Positions 1-11,300 of a DNA stretch of 64,000 bases are shown piece after piece. The stretch comes from Anisus vortex (Eukaryota; Mollusca; Gastropoda; Planorbidae), in NCBI GenBank assembly GCA_949126835.1, contig OX421499.1:5158295-5222294 (forward strand), written 5' to 3'. The translations under genes were made by a program, and so were the position numbers. The first letter of the stretch is position 1, and each line of letters starts with the position of its first letter. The notes beneath the pieces were generated by a model, which was not told the DNA's origin, did not search any database, and saw nothing but the letters and a program-made list of their open reading frames with translations.

Positions 1-657
1 CAGAAAAGCAGAACTAGCAGATTTTGATGGCTCCAGATATACTGAAAATATTGACAAGTTATGTACTCAATTTACAAACAGATTTGATGATTTCAGAAAA
101 TGTGAAAAGGATTTTAAGCTGTTTTGTCAACCATTTGATCTTGTATCAGAGGACAGTCCTGAGAGCAGTCAAGTGGAGCTGATAGACTTGCAGTTTGATA
201 TGGACTTGAGAAGAGCATATGATAGCAACGACTTGGAGACTTTTTACTAAAACTATGTATGTGGAAAGCATCCAAATTTAGAGCAACATGCCAGCCAAAT
301 GATCTCACTGTTTGGCAGCACATATTGTTGTGATCAATTTTTTTCAAGGATGACATTCACTAAAAGTCGATAGAGGTCTACCGAAGTCAGCTCACTGATG
401 AACATCTAACAAGTCAGCTTCGAGTTGCTACCACATCAGAGAGAGCAGACATTGATAAATTGTGCAAAAATACTAATGTCCAAGTTTCCCATTAAAAAAT
501 AACATAATATTTGATTTTTTTTAATTGATTTCCAAATGTATTTACAATGTTCTTAACTATAGTTATCATTAGATTACATTTTCCTATGGTAAATTTTTGT
601 CTTTGTCTTTCCAAAGTACCAATGTGGCCCAACATTAGAAAATGTTGCACACCCCTG
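1..657 (+). pseudogene. 3' end of a degraded hAT transposon with transposase remnant
   Basis: The first ~490 bases read as the C-terminal part of a hAT-type transposase of the ZBED/GTF2IRD2-like group. A frame from base 2 contains a VELIDLQFDMDL-like stretch and runs to a stop near 250. The homology then continues in another frame (HPNLEQHASQMISLFGSTY), with further breaks near 340-380 before the dimerisation end (TDEHL...). It is therefore frameshifted and dead. The element closes at a terminal repeat, TTGCACACCCCTG, ending at 657, the complement of the CAGGGGTGTGCAA start typical of this hAT group. The 5' part lies outside the window. The hAT dimerisation assignment is from family knowledge and the breaks are seen directly. 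Confidence 0.75.
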
Positions 658-1017
658 GCTTAGAAGGTATTTGTGTAGTCAAATATGTTTTCTCGTAGTC
701 GCTGTACATTTCTAGTGCACATAATCTTTTCATTTCTGACAACTTCGGAAAGTCCATTCTAGCACTTTGTGCACCAAAACCTTTAAGCTTATAAGGCACG
801 CAGAGGTGTAGTTAGTACCATGTTAGTACTACAAGTTATTCGTAGTTGTTTTGTAGTGTGCTAAAGAAGCTATATTATACTTATACTATATTATACACCA
901 GACATTCTGGTAGCCTATATAGGAAATGATGGCGTGTGTTTTTTGTTCAGCTTTCTAAGCAACTGTTAGAACTTCATTTTAAATATAGTAAGAAGTAAAG
1001 TATTTAGTCGGACCAAA

Positions 1018-1255
1018 CTGATCATAGGGCCGGTGAAGCAGCGTTCACCAGTTTCAGTAGCCACGGCATACTAGGGGGTGTGTGGCAAGCACAATGCCCA
1101 GCTGCCTTTACTTTCCCCCAACCAAATGTCGGGTATCCATCAGAGCTGGGTATACTCGGGTCCAGGAAAAAATTATTTTTCCTTCTCCAGGATTCGAACC
1201 CAGGACCTCCGGTACGCCAGTCGAAAGCGCTGCCGCTCGACCACCGTGTCACATG
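1018..1255 (-). mobile_element. tRNA-derived SINE (family A), reverse orientation
   Basis: Copy of the most abundant SINE of the window, read on the minus strand. It carries a tRNA-like head (GGTTCGAATCC-type B box near 1190-1200), the conserved middle around CCCAGCTCTGATGG, and the 3' part CTTCACCGGCCCTATGATCA. Its boundaries are approximate. See the near full-length copy at 11606-11865. Confidence 0.8.
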
Positions 1256-1314
1256 CAATGAGAAGTAGCGTGTTGAACAAAATGTGAACATTATGTAAGC
1301 CTACTGAATTAGAG

Positions 1315-1600
1315 CAAAGACTACAATAAGATGGACCGCTTGCTTTAATATTTCTGCTATTTGATAACTTAAAACACTTAATTTCGGGAATTTCCGATCG
1401 CACTAGGTACTCTAGACTTCCGGTTTAGTAATTCGCTATATGATTTTCTCAATGGAAAATTAAGATTAAAATCGAAAGTTGTGTACAGCGGAAGTCTTTA
1501 TGGAAATTTAGGAGTCATTAAAGATAGTGTTATTGGCTGCGCAAGGGAAAAAAACAACACTTAAGATCCAAAAAGCGGTCCATCTCATTATAGTCTTTGG
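1315..1600. mobile_element. MITE-1 copy (inverted-repeat element)
   Basis: About 290 bp bounded by inverted termini, CAAAGACTACAATAAGATGG on the left and the complement of CCAAAGACTATAATGAGATG on the right. The interior is shared with copies at 4034, 6155, 6923, 14581, 18638 and 60033 (AATCGAAAGTTG..ACAGCGGAA, GCGCACGGAAA-like). No coding capacity, so non-autonomous. Confidence 0.85.
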
Positions 1601-1818
1601 TCTAATTGACTTTTACTTTTAACTTCTTAACACTATTTAAAAAATAATTGTAGGCCTATTCATTGGCGCCAAAATGTCCTGCACCACAATGACAGCGCCA
1701 AAAACGTCCTTCTTGGTAAATATAGTAATATCAAAAGAAACAATTCCTGCAAGTAGCCTGACCTGGAAAATGCTCATTAAATTAAGGAAGAAACAAATGG
1801 TTCGTTTTAAAGTCTGAT

Positions 1819-1824
1819 TTTATT
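1819..1824 (-). terminator. Candidate polyadenylation signal of the CARD gene
   Basis: AATAAA on the minus strand about 375 bases past the CARD-gene stop codon. It is the first clean signal I noticed. It is a positional inference only. Confidence 0.4.
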
Positions 1825-2197
1825 ACAAAATGTAAGGTCTAGAATTATAATATTATAGACGCTAGGCCTATATAAATACATCTTTAGGTTCTTACATACA
1901 TATCAATATTTTTTTTCCTTTAAATATCAGTATTTCAAATTAAATATAGCTTACCTTAGTCTTTCATTTTTAGTTTATACATTACAAAGTTAGTTTTGTT
2001 AATCAAAGGTAAACATGGGCTTATAATTTAAAAGTGAAATTTCTATTTATAGCATTCAAAGATAAGACAACTCTTTTAGAAACGATTGTAGTTAGCCCGT
2101 CTTTGCTCCCAATGCCGTCATTTTTTTCCCGTCTTTTTTTTGGTGAAAACATGGCCGCTTTCTAAAAGATGTGTTGATTTTCAGTAGCGTCGTTTCT

Positions 2198-2373
2198 TTA
2201 AGATGAGACCCTGATTCTGGTGGCTTCCGGCCATGGAAGACTGTGGTCTGGCAGAACGGTGTGGGCTGAGGTTATTCTCCGTGTTCTTTTACCACCTTCC
2301 GTTGGCAGACCCAGTATTGCTGTAGGCGTGGTAATGCGAACTCCCCTGTGTTGAGTCGTGCCAAGCTTATCAC
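2198..2373 (-). CDS. CARD gene terminal exon 8
   Basis: Acceptor TTAATTTCTGCAG, in phase 1, open for 57 codons to TAA at 2200-2198. It encodes the basic C-terminus (RITTPTAILGLP, GGKRTRR). The acceptor, phase and stop all fit the gene model. Confidence 0.82.
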
Positions 2374-5300
2374 CTGCAGAAATTAAAGTCACTCATTAAA
2401 AACAAGTTACAAAAAGACAGTAAATCACCCCTTTCACTTTCAGCCATTGAATTGATTCATTGTGGCTAAATGAAGAAGACGAAAACAAAGCCAGAATGGT
2501 ATGGTCGCTTAACAAGAGCCAACCCAGAGGGCACACTACGTTGTAATGACAAGGAAAACGGATGTTTTCCTTTTTTTTTTTCGTGATATTCCCGTTTTCC
2601 CCCCGTCGATACGACGTGATGTGCCTGCTGGGAATGGGCTGGCCAAAACTATTCTGCAGTACACCACCAGAGGGAGAGGGAAGAGAGGGGCCGACAAAGG
2701 AAACGATGGGAGGACAACATCATTCAGAGAGTGGACAAGAGTAAAGCTGGGCGACGCAATGAGAAGGGCTGGGAGACAGAATGAATGAAGGAGACTCGAG
2801 TACATGTCATCCGTGACGGTCCAACTGACTACGGATATGTAGGATATAGGTAGGAAGCAGAATTCATCACAGAATATGTAAAAGTACGTCTTCAACTCTC
2901 TAGCTTGGTGTAACAACTAATCTTTATTCTCATTCTACATTCCCTTTATAGCACCTTACATTAGCACATCACAGCCATTCACCTCCTATTCATACACCTC
3001 CACAAGACATCCATGGACAAAACTTACTCTGTCCAGCCAGTCACATAAACAAATATCACAGCTATATCAGGTCACTTAGTCTGGGCAACACATTACAATA
3101 ATACAGTCCAGTGTGTGTCACTAAATCTCAGCCAGTTTATAATTATTCCGTCCCTTACACTTACACACTCACAGTTACACAGTCACTATTACTGTCAATG
3201 AATATGAAATGACGAATTACTAGGTAATGAAAGTCGAATGGTATTGTATTTAAGTTGTCTTAAAAAATAGGAAAGTAGACCTATGCCCTAAAACTACTCA
3301 GTTTCTCCCCACCGAAGGCACTTTTAATGAAGGCGCAGGTGTTTTTTTTCGCCTAGGGCGTCAAAAACCCTAGAGCCGGTCCTGCCTTAACTCTCTAGAA
3401 AGAATGTACTTTTTTTTTCTATAAAAATGTTTAGAATTAAAAAAATATGTTCGTATTACCTTCGGAACTACGACGTGGAGTAGAAGGCGTATCGTCGAGA
3501 TCTTTTGCTCTTAAATACACAGGCGAAGACTGTCTTCTCTTGTCTTTGGGAGCATTCGGCTTCTCCACGGATTCGCTCTGCCGCGTAGCCGGACGTTCTT
3601 GCCGTCCTGTGGGATCGGAATGCTGCCCCGTAGCTGTGTGTTCTTGAGGTGCTTTAGGGTCTTTCTGCTGTCGCGCTTTGTTGAGAGCCACCTCTTTTTC
3701 CCGTGGCTCATAAATGGACACCTTCTTCTGTTTGTCTAAAATAAGGATATATATTTTTTTTAATCTTTGAGCAGTGCAACCACGCGTATTGTGAAATATG
3801 TATATCTAATAACAAACACAGTAGTGTCTCGGGGCAGTGCCGTAGCTACGGTAGGGGAGGGGGGTCCAAATTCGAAAGTCCCCCCCGGTCCCCTAATTGA
3901 GGGGGGCCCCCAAAGGAGTGTCCCAAAGTAAGTCATTTACTTACTTACTTACTTATGCCTTTCGCCGCCAACAAGAGTCCTCCAGGCATCCCGATCCTGG
4001 GCCAATTTCTCTATCTGACCACTGACCCCAGTCATTTAAGACAGCCTTATTAACTGCGCACGGAAAAAGAAGAACATTTGAGCTCTAAAAATAGAGCTAG
4101 CGGTCCATCATATTATAGTCTTTGGTTTAATCAGGATAAGTCGTATATTTATATATGCTTGCTGACTAAAGCGTTAAAAGGAAGTGTCAGAGCCAAAGGC
4201 ATTATCTACCTGTTTTCAACTGGGAGACATCACCACGGAGTGTCCGCAGTTGTCCGTACAATTCTCCGAGTTGTCTCTCCAGTCTATGTGCCTGATTCTC
4301 CTGGTCTCGGTGCGTGTCTATCTGTGACCTGGGCGTGGCCGCTGGTTGGTAGAAACCAAAAAGAATGTTACTACATCTTGGTGTATTCTATTTCATTATA
4401 TGGTGTTAATTTACAAACATATACATCTGAACTTTAAAATTAAAGGTGTCTTAGACATATTGCAGATCATTCTAAACCACACTAGACATAGAACACTGGT
4501 GGCAGCGCTTGAATGTCGTAGCAAAGATCTCGGATTCGAGTCCAAGCTAGTTTCAGTGTCTTGAGGAAGTCCCTGAGTCTACCCAGCTCTAATGATTACC
4601 TGACTGAAGTTAGGAATAAATAAGGCGGATGAGCATTGTGCTAGCTACACGACCCCCCCCCCCCCCCCTAGTATGCAGTGGGCACAAAATACTGTGAACC
4701 TTTTTTTACTTCCCCTATATATCAAGTTAGATACTTACCTAGATCTATTTACTGATTTAAACGATTGAATAGAGATCCCACAGAAAGCCAAATATTAGCC
4801 TATGTGCAGTTTAAGTTCTTAATCCAGAAATACATGTGATTTTGTATAAGGCTATAAAATATAGGCCTACCTGCCATATATTAAAACTAAGCTTACATTT
4901 TGTGTGAATTATTTTATCTAGCTTCTTACCTCGGTAATACCTTGGTAATAAACAAAAATATTATTTATATTTTAGGAGGTATTAAAGTAATAATAGATCT
5001 AGTAACTTTTCATTTCATGATAATTTAATTTATAACCTAAGAACATTTTTTTTCGTCTATAAAGACAAATTTCCAGAAATATTTAAAACGAGGCCACACG
5101 TTCAATTAACTATTCGATCGTCTGAGGCTAACGTGAGGCATTTAGTTGTCACAAAGATTAAGTCTGCGACAAGTAAGAATATGCCGATTTTGGAAATGGC
5201 TTTTAAAAAATTGCCCAATAAACCATTCCACTATCAAGAAAACCCATAAAAGAAAAAGTTTACGCGATTAGGCTAAACTTCACTGGGCCGACAATACAAA

Positions 5301-8300
5301 GACAATAAAACGCTTCTTCACACTAATATAATTAATCGATCTTTATACCTTAAAACTGCTACTTTATAAACAGGTAGAAGAAGAATTGCCGTATATTCTT
5401 GCGTATAAGTCGCATCGGTGTATAAGGCGCATCCCTAGTTTAAGATTTTTTACCTTATAGGTTGTCATTGACCCGCGCATAAGTCGCACCCCGACTTCCC
5501 GGGTTACACTGCCTTTTAATATCTCAAAAATTCATACCTTTCAAACATAAAAGTTACTAAATATTCATCCTAATTTGGAAACTTTCCTTAAAAAATTGTT
5601 TTAATCGTGCATAAGGCAAACATAATCAAATAAAGGAATATCGTAATAATTCTACATAACTCCAATCAACTATAGGGGTTATGTAGGAAACTTTATGACA
5701 GAGTAGTGATGTTTTTCGAACTTTTCAAAAACAGTGTCGGGTGTATAAGTCGCACCCCTACTTTTTGTAGAAATTTTCTGTAAAAAAAGTGCGACTTATA
5801 CGCGAGTATATACGGGTATTTGATAAATAGGCCTACCATAGGCCTATAATACTTTCTTCTGTGATCTAATTTATATAACTAGGCCTATTTGCAATTCAGT
5901 AAGCCTACATAAGTTTGAACGGCAAAAAAAAAATACAGTATAATAATCGACTATTATATGACTATGCATGGGTAAACTACCGTTGGTATAAAAATGAGTT
6001 TAACAGATAGTTTTTTTTTTAAAGTATGGGTAATAGTCTATACTCTATATATATTATTGTGTAATGAAATAGTTCTAACACATACAAACACGATTCTTTG
6101 AAGTATGTTACATCTCGTAAAATTTTACAAGGCAATTAATTACCTCTTACTTTATAGACTACAATACACATGGACCGCTTGCTTTAGTATTTCTGCTAAA
6201 TTTAAGGTATGATGACTTGAAAGACTGCTTTTCGGAAATCCCGATTCATTGTTGTTGTTTTTTTTGCACTATCGTTTCATTGAATCGCTTCAATTTTCTC
6301 AATGAAAAATTAAAATCGAAAGTTCTATACAGCGGAAACATTAAAAGTTAAGAAACAGCGAGGAGCGTAGAAGTAATTTAAGATAGCCTTATTGGTTGCG
6401 CACGGAAAAGAAAAGTAGGACATGTAAGCTCTAAAAATAGAGCAAGCGGTCCCTCTTATTATAGTCTATGCTACATACATAGGCCTACACACATATTATC
6501 ATAATAACATAGCTCTATGTGCGATTTAAAATCAAGGTATGGATTTGATATATTTCGGAAATAGTTTTAGTAGCACAATTTTTTTTTTCATTTAGGAAAG
6601 TTCAATTTAAATGTTAATAATCTATTTATACAAACAATGAAGAAGGCTTTAAAACTGAATTGAAAATGACAAAGACTTAAAAATCAAAAGGATCTATCTT
6701 ATTTTCTCCAGAAACTCTACAAAGTAACTAGATCTAGTTATTCTCGGGTGAAGTTATGTACGTGCTCCAAATTAGAGTAGCCTAACTGTAAATTTCCACG
6801 CACTTGTTTCGCAAGATGGGATATAAACAGCACAATACTCTTGAGGGAAGGGGAAAGAAGGGGGGGGGGAGGTAACAAGTTAAACTTCTGTATTAAATTC
6901 CAGTAAAATTAATGCATGATATCAAAGACTAAGCTTATAATAAGATGGACTGCTTGCTTTATTTTTATAGTTTATAATATAAGCTTTTAACATATTTTTT
7001 TCTTTTTTTTCTTCCGTGCGTAACCAATAAGGCTGTCTTGAATTACTTCTACGCTACTACGATTGCATTAAAGGTTTCCGCTGTATACAACTTTCGATTT
7101 TAATCTTAATTTTCCATTGAGAATATCATATCGAATTACTAAACCGGAAGTCTAGAAGACTTTGTGCGATCAGAAATTCCGAAACTAAGTGTTTCAAGTT
7201 ATCAAATAGCAGAATTATCAAAGCAAGCAGTTCATCTTTCATAATATATAAGCGTGTCAACATTAAATGGAAGGTTTACCGACTTCCGTTCTGAGACATT
7301 TTAGTTGTTCTTAATTTTTCTGGGTGCGGTTTGTAAACTCAATCCCCTATTTTAGGCCAGTTGTTAACATCTCTGTTTCAATGAAATAGTTCACTACAAC
7401 AAAAGGCAAATGGTTCTAGTTTCTAATGACTACAGTGGTAAGTGGTAATATACCAACCGTGCTTCTGGGCTCTCAAAGCTGCTATTTCTTCTTTCAATGT
7501 CTTCACTTTCTGCTGTAGATCGTTAGTTAGATAACCAAGATTGCCATACTGGGTGTCGTTAGCTTTCGGCGAACCGGTCTTGGCGTCCGCCACTCTCCCA
7601 TTCAGTTGGCGTTCATCTAAATCTTCAGAGGGGCGGGCTTGTTGATAATCTTTCCGCGACGTGTCTTGATCATGACTAGGGGCATCCTGGCCGTAGTAGC
7701 CAGCATTTTCTTGCCTGACTTTCTCTTTAATTAACGAAACCTGTTGAGGTGGGTCGGAAGCCGATCGTCCACGACCTTCTTGAAGCTGTTTCTGTTTGTC
7801 GGTAACCGATGATTGGTCCAAAAGTTTCGCCATTGGTCTGGGCGTTTGACTGCCTGCCTTGCTCTGTTCTTTGATTGGTAAAGATTTATTTTGATTTACT
7901 TTCGTCTGCATCTCGTTTTCTTTTCCATGCGTCTCTTTAAATTGATCCACGACGCTAGTATCGTTTGCGCCGTTTTCGGCTGTTTCCATCCTAGATCGCG
8001 AAATTGAATTGACTTTTTCCGACGAATTAGAGTTTAAATTGTTATCACTCTCTATCCCAGACTCTTTCTTGTTACTACTAATGTTACTGGTATTTTTCTC
8101 GGATATTTTAGGATTTACAGGACTGGAATTTGCTTTATTTCTGTTTTGGCCGACGCCAACTTTGGTTTGGGCGTTAGGTTTACGCTGAGTATCATACCAT
8201 GTGTCTGGCTGTTCGTGAACATGTATCTCAGAAGTTTTACTGTCAGGGTTTGATGGAGAAACCTGAGACGTGGAGTCTTTGGACTTGTTATGAAAACTTT

Positions 8301-11300
8301 CCTTGAACTTAGACGGGGATTCCGACAGTGCATTGTCACGGTCTTCGAAATCTAAAGACTTAAAATTATTTGAGAGTGACTCTCGTGGTAGCGGGTCGTG
8401 GCTCTCGTGGGTCACCCGACTTGGTGCAGTTTTATTCTTGGCTTTCTTCGCCTCCGGCTCAGACGATCGTTGTTGAGCAGCCGCTTGCTGCCCTTGGCTT
8501 CTCTTCTGAGGGTTTCCTTGAATCGACCGGGGGCTCGGCAGAGGATCGCTATCTCTGTGTGTCGTTCTGCGAGTATTCGAAGTTCTGTTGTGCAATGGAT
8601 TGATGGTGAAAAAGGAGCTCTGCCTATCAATTGTGGTGAAGTTTGGTTTTGGATCATACGCTAATCTCGAGGTGTTTCTTTCAAATGGCGTTTGAACCTC
8701 TTCGCCCACCATTGACTTCTTGGGATCGTATGTTAATCTCGAGGTGTTGCTTTCAAATGGCGTTTGAACCTCGTCGCCCACCATTGACTTCTTGGGATAG
8801 TATGTTAATCTTGGGGTGTTGCTTTTTATTGGTGTTAGAACCTCTTCGCCCACCATTGACCAGTCCGATCTGGTTCTACGTCCATCTGAAAACATGTTGG
8901 GAAAGATGAAAAATAAATGAAGATACTTCTGAAGGGTAATGTTTTTCTTTCCGTGTCAATGAAAAATGAAAGAAGCGAAAGACAAATTCTACGTAGCTCT
9001 TCTATGCAGCTTTGAGGCTCAGGTCTAGCTACTAAAGTAAATCAAAAATGGCGATAAAAATATTATTGGGCTAGAAAAAGCTTTTTTGTAATAACGAATT
9101 TAATTTCACCATTGTCAATGTGTATATAAAATCGTCGGTACGCAATTTAGTTTTGCACTGAAAATAAAAGATCTATACTAGATGTAGGCCTATGTAAAAC
9201 AGAAGATAAATATCTAAAGTAGAAATGTAGCAGAAACAATAAGAATTTATTCTATACTTATAAAGTATTAAAATGTATTACAAAATTAACATATACAAGA
9301 AAGTGCAAACTTGTTTTAAAATGGTATGGGAAAATTGCCTTTTTCTTTTATGGAGTAAATTTAAGCCTGCTAAGGTGATTCGTACAATTGATTTTGTATG
9401 TTATTCAAATGTTGAATGTTATGTTATAAGACTTATTATCACTAATATGTAGATTAGACTCCAACAGTCACAGTAAACGCCGCAGAGATGCAACAGTCTG
9501 TCTCTCACAAGATAGGACTAATACAAGTATTGTTCTGAAATTGGAATTTCTAATGAGAATGTATTCATTTTACTGTAACAAACTATCTATTTAAAGAAAA
9601 TCATTGTTTCCCCTCTCCATTGTACTGCCTAAACCAGGAGTAGGCCTTTCCTATAGGGTAGTTACAATATTAAATCGGATCCGTTTGATTGGGGCAAAGG
9701 TTAAGCTAAAACTGAGCATTACACGACTAGCCATGGTCCTAGAACTACGTATCTGTCTCGGCAGGCGGTAAAAGAGATCATAGACATAGCACATGCTCTA
9801 AGTCAAGGGTCGGTAACCTACGGCACGCGTGCCACGCTTGGCACGCAGAGCAATTTTCGATGGCTCGCGGAAGACCCATGAAATGGCAATTTCAAGTCTC
9901 TTATACAAGAAATAGAGTGTTAGACAGGGATTATTTGAGCCTATTGGCACGCTGAATGAATTAGAAATCCTACATTGGCACACTATAATCAAAAGGTTGT
10001 CGATCCTTGCTCTAAATGACATAAACCTAACCTTCTTTTATCACGCTGATACAGGCCGTGTTACATTTGGTTCGCAAAGAACTGTGTGAGTGTGTTGTAT
10101 GTGTGTGTATTTGTTTTGTGTATGTGTGTATGTTAAATCCAACTAATATAATAATCCATTTTTATACTAAATAATTGCATCTCCCCATCTATATATAAAA
10201 AGCTCTAATTTATTCATTAGTTTGGGTCTAAAAGAACTTAACACTTGAATCTTTGAAATGACATAATCAAGATTAATTGCTCAATCCAGTTACTTAGCTG
10301 TCATTTTAAATAATTATATTTACCGCAGCACAATCGTTAATTCCGAGACAAGCGTTTTCAAATTGTCCACGGCGTACCGCGGCTCGGTTAATGCAGTACC
10401 ATAGCGCTATAATTTTGAGACTAATTCTTTATCATTCATCATTTGTCCTTTATGTTCCTTGTGGATCATAGATATGTTCCTTGTGGAACATAGATCCTCC
10501 ACCAAAGCACGCCACTATCTTGTCAATCGTTTTAGTTCTTCCCAGCTCTTTCCAATTCGTCCAGCCAGTTAACAAAGGTATGGAGTCTATTTCATGTTAT
10601 TTTTCATGTTTCGGACTCGGAAGTAGAACCGCTTTCAGATTCAAATCTGTGTAAAAAAAATTCTTATTTTTGTTTCGGCAGAGATGTGCGTGGACCTACA
10701 GACTGGTTTCAGATTGGCAAAGGCCTGTCTTGCCAAATGTATTCCCCGTTCAGTGCTCTCGTCTGCCCCTCCTGATACACTGACCACACTCCCAAGGTAT
10801 ACAAACGTATCACTTGGTATAGGCCAGCGATGGCGAACCTATGGTACGCGTGCCACAGCTGGCACGCAGAGCCATTTCTGTGGGCACGCGAGCATTTACC
10901 AAATAATGGAACAGCTAAGTTATGGTATTTGGTTTTAATGGCTGTGTTGGCACGTTGAAAGAAATAAGTTGGTCTTACATTGTACTTTGGGCACGCGGCC
11001 TCAAAAAGGTTCGCCATCACTGGTCTCAGCTTTGGTTCGTTACTTGTATGTCGTCATCGTGTTGGTGACAAATGCTTAACCCCAAACAAAATAAATGCCT
11101 TTTCCAAAATTCTTAATTTCTAAACTATCGATTAATGTTCCTAAATATTATAATGTTTTTATTGTAATATTGTTTGTTATTTTTTCTTTCTCTTTTAAGA
11201 AAACACATTGTAATCATTCGTTTCTCCGTCATTTTGACGGGCATGACCCCTAGTATTACTTATAAAACAGCACTGTAAGCCCGTAGGATTTCTTATGACA

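Noticed and set aside
2536..2916. 126-codon minus-strand frame
   Set aside because: Overlaps LINE 3' UTR remnant in CARD intron 7. No match in phase with exons 7 and 8.
8370..8909. Plus-strand frames opposite exon 5 of the CARD gene
   Set aside because: Antisense shadows. The minus-strand frame is 476 codons with matching splice sites.
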